From Neobacillus cucumis (GTDB taxonomy: Bacteria; Bacillota; Bacilli; Bacillales_B; DSM-18226): a stretch of DNA of 64,000 nucleotides. The DNA lies in the NCBI RefSeq assembly GCF_016107705.1, contig NZ_JAEHGC010000007.1:1-64000 (forward strand), written 5' to 3'. The notes beneath the pieces were generated by a model. That model made no database searches. It was not told where the DNA came from and saw only the letters and a program-made list of their open reading frames with translations. Below are positions 25,272-34,236 of the stretch, in pieces (the first letter of the stretch is position 1; each line of letters begins with the position of its first letter). The position numbers and the translations under genes are program-made.

Positions 25272-25300
25272 AAGGCTTTCATTAGACAAAGTGTAAAATG
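25272..25300. promoter_or_regulatory. Putative PucR operator upstream of mmsA
   Basis: The stretch AAGGCTTTCATTAGACAAAG followed by TGTAAAATG is nearly the same as one at 31630-31658 upstream of preT. The core is ATTA-N7-TGTAAAAT, with the dyad TTA(C/G)A-N5-TGTAA. The only local regulator is the PucR-type protein between the two operons. Confidence 0.6.
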
Positions 25301-25361
25301 GCGAGCATTATTTTTTCAACATTATGAACACTCTTCTAAAATATTATTCGAATATTCAAGA

Positions 25362-26975
25362 CTACCTTGCCCTAAATTCTTTTTTTTGCCCAGATGGTGC
25401 TAAATAATCATTAACAAGAATCATAAATTCAATAGCTACCCGTTTTTCATGCTCCATAAAGTCCGGACCCAACAGATTTTCGAGCTTTTGCAAACGATGA
25501 TAAAGGGTCTGTCTCACGATAAAAAGCCTATTGGAAGTTTCTTGTTTCGACCCATTACATTCCAAATACGCCTTTAAGGTTTCAAGCAGCTTACCATTGT
25601 ATTTTTGGTCATATTGTATAACAGGCTGTAAGTATTCCAAGACTAACTCCTGTAAATCTATATGTTTATTAATTTGCGAAATGAGTCGATAGAGATGTAA
25701 ATCTTCATAAAAGGTGTAGAGTTCTTTTTTTGTCATTTCCTGATGAATTCTTACTGTTTCCCTTGCGGTAAAATAGCTTTTATGGAGTTTACAAAGAGAT
25801 TCGACAAACTTGCCGGTTCCAATAAACATTTTGGCTGTGTTTTGTTTTTTCATAAACTCAGATTCATGAATAGACTCAATAGCCTTTTTAATTCGTTCCT
25901 TTAAATTCTTTTTCGTTCGATTGTTCAACAAAATAAATACCAAGGAATTGCGTTTCTCGACCGAAAATGCAGCAAAGCCATTTTGTTCAAACACAGAGCG
26001 GAATAATAGTTTTAAGTAGGTTACATCTTGACTGGATTTTTCCTTTACCGCAGAAACCTTTGCAATTAAAACAACTGCATCACTTGTTTTTGGCTTGAAC
26101 CCTTGCTCAAGTAAATACTCGTTTATCCCTTCCTCTGAATGTTCTCCGTCTAACCACCCTTGAAGCCATTCAAATTCTTCAACCCGTTTTTTCTCCTCCA
26201 CATACAAATCCCTTAATAAATGCTGTGCCAAGGCTGTTGCGGTGCGATCTAAAATCAGTAAATCAAACTCACTGATTGGAAGTTCAGGTGAGTACAGATA
26301 TAACTCAGCATATTCCTGGCCAAACAAATAAATTGGTGCAAGGGCAAATTGACGATTGATCCCGGCTTTTGCACCTTCCAGTTCTTTAATTAAAGCCTTT
26401 TGATCATCTCCATTGATTTCAGGAACAAACTCGTATTCCTGATTTCTAAGGCGGAAAATAATTTGAACATCTAAGGACGAAAAAATAAATTGGAGGATAT
26501 CCTCATACGTTTCAATGGATAACAGCCTTTTATTCAGGCTTTGTGAATAGTTCTCTAAATCAGAAATCATTCGATATTGTTGATTGATCATCACGGTATG
26601 AATATCCTGTGTAATTTCAACGAAGGGAACTTCTTGTTGAAAAGCAATGATGGGAAAATGATGCTGGTTGGCAATTTCAATCACTTCAGTTGGTATTTCA
26701 GTTAAATAGGTTCCTAGTTCTATGCATAGGCCAGCCGCCTGATTTTCAATTAATTGTTCAACCATTGTAAAAAATAGATGGTCTTCCTTCCAGGCGACAC
26801 CTGTTGATAAAATAAGCTCCTGACCGCTTAGTAAATTTCGGATATTTTTTACTTCAACGACATGAACCCATTTGACAATGTGATGCAGCCCCTCAGAACC
26901 AGCAACCACAATCGCATTTTCAAAGTGCTTGCGGCGTAAGATATCGGAGACCTTAAGCTGGAAATTTTCTTTCAT
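25362..26975 (-). CDS. PucR-family transcriptional regulator of pyrimidine degradation
   Basis: A 537-residue PucR-family activator or repressor. The N-terminal PucR sensor domain spans residues 1-125 (VSDILRRKHFENAIVVAGSEGLHHIVKWVHVVE at the start), a middle GGDEF-like region follows, and the C-terminal helix-turn-helix is LLETLKAYLECNGSKQETSNRLFIVRQTLYHRLQKLENLLG near 475-515. It lies inside the pyrimidine cluster, between dihydropyrimidinase and the dehydrogenase, so it most likely senses an intermediate such as dihydrouracil or a ureido acid. This is the PydR/PucR arrangement seen in related Bacillaceae. Confidence 0.88.
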   Translation of the reverse strand: MKENFQLKVSDILRRKHFENAIVVAGSEGLHHIVKWVHVVEVKNIRNLLSGQELILSTGVAWKEDHLFFTMVEQLIENQAAGLCIELGTYLTEIPTEVIEIANQHHFPIIAFQQEVPFVEITQDIHTVMINQQYRMISDLENYSQSLNKRLLSIETYEDILQFIFSSLDVQIIFRLRNQEYEFVPEINGDDQKALIKELEGAKAGINRQFALAPIYLFGQEYAELYLYSPELPISEFDLLILDRTATALAQHLLRDLYVEEKKRVEEFEWLQGWLDGEHSEEGINEYLLEQGFKPKTSDAVVLIAKVSAVKEKSSQDVTYLKLLFRSVFEQNGFAAFSVEKRNSLVFILLNNRTKKNLKERIKKAIESIHESEFMKKQNTAKMFIGTGKFVESLCKLHKSYFTARETVRIHQEMTKKELYTFYEDLHLYRLISQINKHIDLQELVLEYLQPVIQYDQKYNGKLLETLKAYLECNGSKQETSNRLFIVRQTLYHRLQKLENLLGPDFMEHEKRVAIEFMILVNDYLAPSGQKKEFRAR

Positions 26976-26999
26976 GTATCTGGCCCCTTTTTATGTATT

Positions 27000-27027
27000 A
27001 AAGGATTGGTGCGGGCACCAATCCTTT
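27000..27027. terminator. Strong hairpin between the 71 aa gene and pucR
   Basis: AAAGGATTGGTGC / GCACCAATCCTTT is a perfect 13 bp stem. The T tract is better on the plus strand, where no gene precedes it, than on the minus strand. It may attenuate transcription into the regulator gene. Confidence 0.6.
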
Positions 27028-27033
27028 TTCAAT

Positions 27034-27249
27034 TTATCCGCTTTGACTCTGTTGAATAAGCAAACTAGAAAAATATTTTCTGGCATTTGCATTTCCAATC
27101 AGAAGTGTTTCTGTCTTTTTTTCTTCAGGATGTACAAAATCTACAGATGCACCATTTAAATGTTCATTGACCCGCTGAATACGAAAACCATTTTGAATAA
27201 GAAAATCGATTTTATCCCGTTCAGCTAGAAACTGCTGATGCTCTGACAT
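27034..27249 (-). CDS. Small protein of unknown function in the pyrimidine cluster (71 aa)
   Basis: Not recognised. The start at 27249 was chosen because GGAGGG lies six bases before it. An open frame extends to 27306 without a ribosome binding site. The sequence is mixed alpha/beta (ERDKIDFLIQNGFRIQRVNEHLNGASVDFVHP), with no signal peptide, no cysteine and no membrane segment. It lies between dihydropyrimidinase and the regulator, on the same strand, and may be an accessory of that pathway. Confidence 0.55.
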   Translation of the reverse strand: MSEHQQFLAERDKIDFLIQNGFRIQRVNEHLNGASVDFVHPEEKKTETLLIGNANARKYFSSLLIQQSQSG

Positions 27250-27360
27250 GGTATCCCTCCGATTCAATTCTATACTTTCTACAAAACGGCCTCTTTTTCC
27301 TTCCAAAATATCGAATCTACAATCTCTTGATAAAAATAATTACAGATTCGAAGAGTTAAT

Positions 27361-28776
27361 TTAGTTAATTGGTAATGATTCACTTTGAATGACTGGAGTA
27401 TTGTATTTTGCTCTCTTTAAAAATTGACCAGTTCCTGGTTTTGCAACTAACTGCTTATCCCTGACAACAAATTCACCACGAACCATAACAGAAACCGGTT
27501 CACCCGTTACCTTCATGCCCTCGAAAGCATTATAATCAACAGCCAAATGATGCGTTTCAGCTGAAATCACACGTTCAACATTTGGATCAAAGATGACGAT
27601 ATCAGCATCTGCTCCCACTGCGATGGTTCCTTTCTTCGGGAATAAACCAAATAGTTTAGCAGCCCTTGTTGAAGTTAGTTCAACAAATTGATTCAGATTG
27701 ATTCTGCCTTTCTTTACGCCTTCCGAAAATAGGATGGAAAGACGATCTTCAACAATTGGCCCGCCGTTTGGAATTTTCGAGAAATCACCGCGGCCTAATT
27801 CCTTTTGTCCTTTGAAATCAAAGGAACATTGATCAGAACCAAGTGTCTGCAGCTCCCCATTTTTCAAGGCATTCCACAGCACATCCTGATTCCACTTTTC
27901 TCTAAGTGGCGGAGACCAAACATATTTTGCTCCCTCAAAATTAGGTTTTTCCAAATAGCTTTGGTCGAGAACCAAATATTGTGGGCAAGTCTCTCCCCAG
28001 ACGTTAAAACCTTTTTTGCGCGCTTCAGCAATCTGCTCTACTGCATCCGCACAGGTGACATGGACCACATATAATTGCGAATTTGCCAGTCCGGTAAGCT
28101 TTGCAGCACGGCCAGTTGCTTCTCCTTCTAATTCCTGTGGTCTTGTTAACGCATGGTAAATTGGATCGGTATTTCCATCCGCCAGTGCCTTTTTCGTTAA
28201 ATAATCAATGACATCCCCATTCTCTGCATGGACCATAACGAGCGCGCCGTGTTCTTTTGCGAAAGCAAGCGTCCGGTATAAGGTTTCATCATCTGCCTGC
28301 AGAACATTTTTATAGGCCATGAAAACCTTAAAGGATGTAATCCCTTCCTCATTAATTACCTGCGGAAGCTGGGCAAGAACATCGTCATTAATTTCACCAA
28401 TCATTAGGTGGAATCCATAATCAATGACTGCCTTTTCTCCTGACTTTTCGTGCCAGGTTTGGATGGCATTTTTTAATGGTACCCCTTTGTCTGTTAAACA
28501 AAAATCAATGACTGTTGTCGTGCCGCCAAAAGCTGCACCAATCGTACCTGTTTCAAAATCGTCCTTTGTAACGGTACCGCCAAAGGGCATATCGAAATGG
28601 GTGTGCGGATCCACTCCGCCTGGGAAGACATAGCAGCCCTTTGCATCAATGACCTCTGCTCCAAGAGCTTCAAGGTTCGTCCCAATTTGAGCTACCTTTC
28701 CATCTTCAATTAAAATTTCCGCTTGATAGATATCGGAAGCAGTAACAACTGTTCCATTTTTTATTATTTTCTTCAT
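27361..28776 (-). CDS. hydA: Dihydropyrimidinase
   Basis: Opens the ring of dihydrouracil or dihydrothymine to N-carbamoyl-beta-amino acids. It is a 471-residue member of the amidohydrolase superfamily. Metal-site motifs: GGVDPHTHFDMPFGG near 54, the Lys that is carboxylated in TSFKVFMAYKN near 147, YVVHVTCADA near 237 and LGSDQCSFD near 313. AGGAGG precedes the ATG. It lies 13 bases after preA. It also belongs to the hydantoinase family, but the neighbouring PreA/PreT make the pyrimidine role much more likely. Confidence 0.93.
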   Translation of the reverse strand: MKKIIKNGTVVTASDIYQAEILIEDGKVAQIGTNLEALGAEVIDAKGCYVFPGGVDPHTHFDMPFGGTVTKDDFETGTIGAAFGGTTTVIDFCLTDKGVPLKNAIQTWHEKSGEKAVIDYGFHLMIGEINDDVLAQLPQVINEEGITSFKVFMAYKNVLQADDETLYRTLAFAKEHGALVMVHAENGDVIDYLTKKALADGNTDPIYHALTRPQELEGEATGRAAKLTGLANSQLYVVHVTCADAVEQIAEARKKGFNVWGETCPQYLVLDQSYLEKPNFEGAKYVWSPPLREKWNQDVLWNALKNGELQTLGSDQCSFDFKGQKELGRGDFSKIPNGGPIVEDRLSILFSEGVKKGRINLNQFVELTSTRAAKLFGLFPKKGTIAVGADADIVIFDPNVERVISAETHHLAVDYNAFEGMKVTGEPVSVMVRGEFVVRDKQLVAKPGTGQFLKRAKYNTPVIQSESLPIN

Positions 28777-28789
28777 GGGAATATCCCTC

Positions 28790-30073
28790 CTATTTTATAT
28801 CTACTTTACATTCCGTTGCCGCATTGAGTGCTGCTTGGCGTTCATTCCATGTCATCGGAGGCAGTTCACTTGGAACCTCAATCATGTCAATGGCCCCGTC
28901 GACTGGGCAGACAATCGAACATAAATTACAGCCGACACAGTCCTCTTCACGCACTTTCAGATAGCCCTTTCCGTTTGCATCTGTCAGCATATCAATACAT
29001 TGGTGAGATGTATCCTCACATGCAATATGGCATTTATTACAATTGATACAGACATCCGTATTAATTTTTGCCACAATATTATAGTTAAGGTCCAAATTTC
29101 CCCAATCGGAATATTTAGGTACAGATTTGCCGACAATTTCAGAAACGGCAGAAATTCCTTTTTGGTCAAGATAATTGCTTAACCCTTCAATCATGTCTTC
29201 AACAATTCGGAAGCCGTGATGCATGGCCGCTGTACACACCTGAACGCCAGTTGCACCCATTAGTAAAAATTCAACAGCATCCTGCCAATTTGAAATTCCG
29301 CCAATTCCGGAGATTGGCACATTGATTCGTGGGTGGCGGGCACATTCAGCCACCATGTTGAGGGCAATTGGTTTAACAGCCGGACCGCAATAGCCACCGT
29401 GGGCACCCTTGCCAGCAACATGCGGAATCGTATTCCACGTGTCTAGATCAACGCCTGCTAAACTGTTGATCGTATTGATCATACTAATGGCATCTGCACC
29501 ACCTTGCACAGCCGCTTCAGCCGTTGCCGTAATATCGGTAATATTCGGCGTTAATTTTACTATAACAGGTGTTTTCGCTACTTCTTTGACCCAGAAGGTT
29601 TGGCGTTCAACAAGAGCTGGAACCTGCCCAGAAGCAGCTCCCATCCCCCGCTCCGCCATACCATGCGGACAGCCGAAGTTGAGTTCAAGACCATCAACCC
29701 CAACATCCTCAACACGCTTGACGATTTCATGCCATTTTTCCTGTTTTGGCTCCACCATCAAGGACGCGATAATCGCATGGTTCGGGAAGCGTTTTTTCGT
29801 TTCATAGATTTCTTTTAAATTGACCTCCAATGGCCGGTCGGTAATCAATTCAATATTATTAAAGCCTGCTACTCTTTGCCCATTAAAGCTGACAGCCGCA
29901 AACCGTGAGGAAACGTTTAAAATTGGGTCACCTAAAGTTTTCCAAACGGCTCCTCCCCAGCCAGCTTCAAATGCTCGCTGTACCTGGTAGCCGGAATTTG
30001 TAGGAGGTGCCGAAGCAAGCCAGAACGGATTTGGAGACTTGATCCCCGCAAGATTAATTCGTAAATCTGCCAT
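28790..30073 (-). CDS. preA: NAD-dependent dihydropyrimidine dehydrogenase, PreA subunit
   Basis: The catalytic FMN subunit that reduces uracil or thymine to the dihydro form. The 427 residues carry a dihydroorotate-dehydrogenase-like TIM barrel (residues 1-310; LNFGCPHGMAERGMGAA near 132 and SGIGGISNWQDAVEFLLMGA near 256), then a ferredoxin domain with two 4Fe-4S motifs, CINCNKCHIAC near 338 and CVGCNLCSIVCP near 375. It follows preT by 40 bases. AAGGGAG precedes the ATG. Confidence 0.95.
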   Translation of the reverse strand: MADLRINLAGIKSPNPFWLASAPPTNSGYQVQRAFEAGWGGAVWKTLGDPILNVSSRFAAVSFNGQRVAGFNNIELITDRPLEVNLKEIYETKKRFPNHAIIASLMVEPKQEKWHEIVKRVEDVGVDGLELNFGCPHGMAERGMGAASGQVPALVERQTFWVKEVAKTPVIVKLTPNITDITATAEAAVQGGADAISMINTINSLAGVDLDTWNTIPHVAGKGAHGGYCGPAVKPIALNMVAECARHPRINVPISGIGGISNWQDAVEFLLMGATGVQVCTAAMHHGFRIVEDMIEGLSNYLDQKGISAVSEIVGKSVPKYSDWGNLDLNYNIVAKINTDVCINCNKCHIACEDTSHQCIDMLTDANGKGYLKVREEDCVGCNLCSIVCPVDGAIDMIEVPSELPPMTWNERQAALNAATECKVDIK

Positions 30074-30113
30074 CCTTTTTACTCCCTTCTAATTTCCAAA
30101 TAATATCAATCTA

Positions 30114-31478
30114 TTAAACGGATCCTACCGCAGTGACTTGTTTGTGAATAGCATGAGCAACCTGTTTCCCCTGCTTAGCCGCTGTAACGACCATCGCATC
30201 CCCTTTTCCTTTACCGAACACAATATCACCGCAGGCAAAAATATTCGGTTCTGAGGTTTGGCAAGTTTCCTGATTGACTTGTACGACTCCACCTTTATGT
30301 TCCAGTCCGAGTGCCTCGATTAAGGATAAATGCCTTGTTTGTCCGATTGCTTTTATCACCGCATCAACCGGAAGGACAAATTCTGAGCCTTCGATTGGAA
30401 TAGGGCTCCGTCGGCCGTCTTTTTCCGGTTCACCAAGCTTCATTTTTATGCACTCAATACCAGTTACCTTGCCGTTTTCCCCAAGGATTCTCTTTGGTGC
30501 CCTTAACCAGCGAAACTCAACACCATCTTGTTTGGCAAATTCATATTCAAAGTCATAAGCGGTCATTTCCTCTTCCGTTCTCCGGTAGAGAATCTTGACG
30601 TTTTCGGCACCTAAACGAACGGAACAGGTTGCACCGTCAATTGCCGTATTCCCCGCCCCAATCACAACTACACGCTTTCCTACCAAGTCATTTACAAGCC
30701 GTCCGCCCTTTGTTGCCTTTACAAATTCGATTGCATCATGCACACCATCTAGTTCCTCTCCTTCAATACCAAGGTTCGGAACATGTGCCATCCCTGCTGC
30801 TAAAACAATTAGATCAAAGTTTTCCCTTAAATATTCAGGCGATACATCTCTGCCCACCATCGTATTCGTCTTGATTTTCACATTTAATTTTTCAACTTGA
30901 TGGACTTCCCAGAAGGAAATCGATTGTGGTAAACGGAAGGAGACAATCCCAAAGGTATTCAATCCGCCCGCTTTTTCTGCAGCTTCGAAAATCGTTACAT
31001 CATACCCAAAGCGGGCAAGTTCCCTCGCAGCTGATAATCCCGCAGGACCGCCGCCGATAATGGCAACTGACTTTCCGTTAGATTCACCAGGCTGAAAAAG
31101 AGTTTGTTCGTTTTGAATCGCCCAATCCGTTGCATATCTTTGCAAGTTTCCAATCATAATCGGCTTTGTAGAATGATTTAGGACACATGCACCCTCACAA
31201 AGCTCCTCTGTGGGACATACTCTTGCACAGCTGGCGCCGACAGGATTGGAAGACATAATCGTTTTCGCTGATCCAAGCAAATTTCCAGAGGCAATTTTTT
31301 TAATAAAGGTTGGAATATCAATCCCGGTCGGACAGGCCTTAATACATGGGGCATCATAACAATAAAGACATCGATTTGCCTCTTCCATTGCCTCGCGGTT
31401 TGTTAGGGCCGGTTCTACCTCTTGAAAGTTTTTTTCAAGATTAGTTAAGGAAATACGCTGCATGTTTTCACTTGCCAA
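30114..31478 (-). CDS. preT: NAD-dependent dihydropyrimidine dehydrogenase, PreT subunit
   Basis: The electron-transfer subunit, related to the small subunit of glutamate synthase. The 454 residues hold N-terminal cysteines for 4Fe-4S centres (CLYCYDAPCIKACPTGI near 38 and ASCARVCPTEELCEGACV near 84), an FAD site (VAIIGGGPAGLSAARELARFG near 139), and an NAD(P)H site (VVVIGAGNTAIDGATCSVRLGA near 277). The start is TTG with AAGGAGGG seven bases upstream. It is the first gene of the pyrimidine operon. Confidence 0.94.
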   Translation of the reverse strand: MASENMQRISLTNLEKNFQEVEPALTNREAMEEANRCLYCYDAPCIKACPTGIDIPTFIKKIASGNLLGSAKTIMSSNPVGASCARVCPTEELCEGACVLNHSTKPIMIGNLQRYATDWAIQNEQTLFQPGESNGKSVAIIGGGPAGLSAARELARFGYDVTIFEAAEKAGGLNTFGIVSFRLPQSISFWEVHQVEKLNVKIKTNTMVGRDVSPEYLRENFDLIVLAAGMAHVPNLGIEGEELDGVHDAIEFVKATKGGRLVNDLVGKRVVVIGAGNTAIDGATCSVRLGAENVKILYRRTEEEMTAYDFEYEFAKQDGVEFRWLRAPKRILGENGKVTGIECIKMKLGEPEKDGRRSPIPIEGSEFVLPVDAVIKAIGQTRHLSLIEALGLEHKGGVVQVNQETCQTSEPNIFACGDIVFGKGKGDAMVVTAAKQGKQVAHAIHKQVTAVGSV

Positions 31479-31968
31479 TGAGAAACCCTCCTTATATATG
31501 AATAGGATTCTAGCAAAAATGTAAGCGCTTCAAAAAATATCGATTGGTTTACTAGATGAAAAGTCCAGCCTCCTTTTCAAAAAATATTACAGAAAATTCT
31601 GCATCTCATTCTATTTTACAGATACTAGAAAGGCTTTTCATTACACAACCTGTAAAATAATGTAAGCTTTTTATTAACCAATATGTAAAATGAATTTTCT
31701 GACTCGATTAAATGAAAAAATAGTAAATGATGTAAAATGTGTAGGTTTAGAATTGAAAAATAGAATTTGTGAGGGTATCATCTTGTACTTTTTATGGATA
31801 CTTTACCAATTTATCATAATCAAATTAAAAAATTTGTAAAAATATCACGAATACTTTTATAAATCTCTACTATTGAGCAATAAATATTTCGACACTATCT
31901 AAAAAAGTATCAAAAAATAAGTGCTCTTTTCATCTAAGAGCACTTATTCAAAAAAATTCTTTTTAATT
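31479..31968. promoter_or_regulatory. Regulatory region upstream of preT
   Basis: This 490-base AT-rich stretch holds no gene. It contains two ATTA-N7-TGTAAAAT motifs, at 31640-31658 and 31673-31691, a third half-site TGTAAAATG at 31731, and a near-cre sequence ATGTAAGCGCTTCAA at 31519-31533 (one mismatch). The block AAGGCTTTTCATTACACAA at 31630 is shared with the mmsA promoter. A sigma-A -10/-35 pair could not be placed with confidence. Confidence 0.6.
31916..31948. terminator. Rho-independent terminator of the helicase gene
   Basis: AATAAGTGCTCTT / AAGAGCACTTATT is a perfect 13 bp stem with T- and A-rich flanks, 20 bases past the helicase stop. Confidence 0.85.
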
Positions 31969-34215
31969 CTACAAATGAATTTGAAATTGATCCAGTAAAT
32001 AATTTGCTAATTTTTCGGAATCCACTCGTGCAGCAACAAAAGGCGGACGCACCTCATTGGCTCCTTCAAATGGTACTCCAAGCCATAGAATACGTTCGTC
32101 CATCATCAAAAAAGGGAAGGTTGGGCTGTTCGAAATCCATTCATTTGGTTGAAGATTTGTCCATTGCTTGGAAGAAAGAATCGTCAATTGTACATGTTTA
32201 TTACGGTTCATTAATTTTTTCTGCCAATGTGCAGGAAGAACAGTATGATCCGGCAGCGATAATACAATCGAGCATTTTGTTCTATCAAGATCCCGAAAAA
32301 TCTTCTCCAGTTTTAATGCATGTATCCACCGTAATCGGGGAAGCTGATGCTGAATCCAATTCCCAATTTCTTTTTGCGTTACCATTTGATTTTTTTCCCC
32401 CTGATAGTCGACAAGCTGCCTTAAGGTTTTTCCTTGATAAATATGTTGGCGGATAAATGCCTGATTACCGACATGGATGAATTTCCCTTTTGTCCTTGTA
32501 ATCGCAACATTGATGAGGCGTTCACTATCCTTGCCAGATAACAGCATTCCAGCGCGTTCCAGAGGCCAGCCGTCAACGGTATCAAATACCATTACATCCC
32601 GCTCGCTACCTTGAAACCGATGGACGGTAGCAGCGATTATATCAGCAGACATCCGTTCATTTTGAAACAATTCATTCAGTAAAAGCTCCATTAAATTTGC
32701 TTGAGCACGATAAGGAGTCACATAACCAATTGATTTTGCTCCGGCTAAATAGGATTCGTGAATCAATTGGAAGGAAAGCAAAAGCTGCCAAACATTCATG
32801 CGCGAATTGGAGGTCCGCTCCGTCATACAATAGTCTCCAGTATAGCTTGTGTCTACCATGACGGATGCTTTTTGTGGGAACGGTGCTTTTTCAACGATTT
32901 GGTTGCGGCTGTCATGAACGCTCACATGGTCACCGACCATCGACTGATAAATAAAGCGATTTGTGAACGCAGAAATTTCCGGATGCATTCTTCTTTGTTC
33001 CTTTAATAAAAATAAATGAGGGTGGAGCTCCCCTTTATTCACCCATTCCACAACACCGGCACGATGAAACACATCCTCCCTCAGCCATTTCGCCACTAAC
33101 ACATCACGGCTTGAAGCAATCGGCGGCAATTGTTTAAAATCACCGCAAATAATGACTCGTTTACCGAGGGTTGCAGCAAAAGCTCCTTGTGGAACATAGG
33201 CCATACTTGCTTCGTCCAAAATAACCACATCAAAATCCTTTTCATAAATAGAAGCATCACTAGCGGCTTTCGCAAGCGTTGTCCCGACAATAAGTGCATC
33301 TTTAACAAACTGCAATTCTTTTTGGCGAATCTTCTCTAATACCTTGGCAATCTTGGTTTCAAGCTCTAAAAGCTGATTGGAGTCCCTTTTGCTAAAGGAT
33401 CGAGCTAAATCTTGTTTCAACATCCTCCGTTCTTCCAACAAGATGTTTTTATTTTCGGCAAGTCCCGGATCCTGCTTTTCAATTAACTGGCTTGTGGTCA
33501 GAGCTTCCTCGTTAGGCAATCCTTCACCGGAATGAAACCCGTAGCGAAGAACCTCTCCCTCCTGAAAACGCTGCTTTTTGTTGATAAAATAAGAAATTTC
33601 ACTAATTAATACATTCACAGCTTGATTGCTATGAGAAAGGATCAAAACTCTTTTTTTCTGAAAATATTTATTTGCTGCCACCCTAGCAAGCGTGTAGGTT
33701 TTCCCTGTTCCAGGCGGTCCCCAGACAAATGTGACAGGATTGTATTTTGACCTTAATACCAATTCGTGGACATTGCTTTTAATTTTATCGAGAGGATGCT
33801 TAGCAGGCATGGAAGGGTCCATTAACCTTTTTACTCTAAGGCGTTTTTGCTTGCTTTTTTTTATCTCATCCAAGCGTTGGATAAGATGTTCCAATAGTTC
33901 CCACGGATCATGAAATAAAAAAGCCTCCGGAATCAAATCTCCCCATGATTGCTCTAGGGCGATGATGATTCCTCTGCCCTCTGATGATAAAATCCGCCCG
34001 TTTTGTTTTAGCCCGCCCCACTCGAGTCTTATTGTAGAACCGACTGGAATTTTCAAAGGGGCTGCGGTATCAAAATAATAGGTAAACGAATGGTCATTTG
34101 TTAAAAAACGACCATTTGAAACAATATGCTTATTACTGCCAAATTTTTTTAAATAATTGATTTCATTCTGCAGTGCTTGCTGCCATTCTTTTATTAATGT
34201 AATGATTGAATTCAT
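31969..34215 (-). CDS. Superfamily-1 UPF1-like DNA/RNA helicase
   Basis: A 748-residue AAA-12/DNA2-NAM7-like helicase. Motif I FVWGPPGTGKTYTLARVA near 163, Ia VLILSHSNQAVN near 190, II VVILDEASMAYVPQG near 330, III ICGDFKQLPPI near 355, IV-V GYVTPYRAQAN near 500 and ATVHRFQGSERDVMVFD near 535, VI NVAITRTKGKFI near 570. A C-terminal domain from about 615 (CSIVLSLPDH, TILSSKQW) looks phospholipase-D-like but lacks an HKD motif. No partners adjoin. The cellular role is unknown. Relatives act in RNA or DNA remodelling. Confidence 0.85.
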   Translation of the reverse strand: MNSIITLIKEWQQALQNEINYLKKFGSNKHIVSNGRFLTNDHSFTYYFDTAAPLKIPVGSTIRLEWGGLKQNGRILSSEGRGIIIALEQSWGDLIPEAFLFHDPWELLEHLIQRLDEIKKSKQKRLRVKRLMDPSMPAKHPLDKIKSNVHELVLRSKYNPVTFVWGPPGTGKTYTLARVAANKYFQKKRVLILSHSNQAVNVLISEISYFINKKQRFQEGEVLRYGFHSGEGLPNEEALTTSQLIEKQDPGLAENKNILLEERRMLKQDLARSFSKRDSNQLLELETKIAKVLEKIRQKELQFVKDALIVGTTLAKAASDASIYEKDFDVVILDEASMAYVPQGAFAATLGKRVIICGDFKQLPPIASSRDVLVAKWLREDVFHRAGVVEWVNKGELHPHLFLLKEQRRMHPEISAFTNRFIYQSMVGDHVSVHDSRNQIVEKAPFPQKASVMVDTSYTGDYCMTERTSNSRMNVWQLLLSFQLIHESYLAGAKSIGYVTPYRAQANLMELLLNELFQNERMSADIIAATVHRFQGSERDVMVFDTVDGWPLERAGMLLSGKDSERLINVAITRTKGKFIHVGNQAFIRQHIYQGKTLRQLVDYQGEKNQMVTQKEIGNWIQHQLPRLRWIHALKLEKIFRDLDRTKCSIVLSLPDHTVLPAHWQKKLMNRNKHVQLTILSSKQWTNLQPNEWISNSPTFPFLMMDERILWLGVPFEGANEVRPPFVAARVDSEKLANYLLDQFQIHL

Positions 34216-34236
34216 TAAATCCTTCCTTATAAATTA

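Noticed and set aside
29409..29807. Open frame antisense to preA
   Set aside because: Shadow of preA, low-complexity Ser/Thr/Pro translation, no start signal.
32004..32456. 150-codon frame antisense to the UPF1-like helicase
   Set aside because: No ribosome binding site or motif, and the helicase frame is continuous and conserved.
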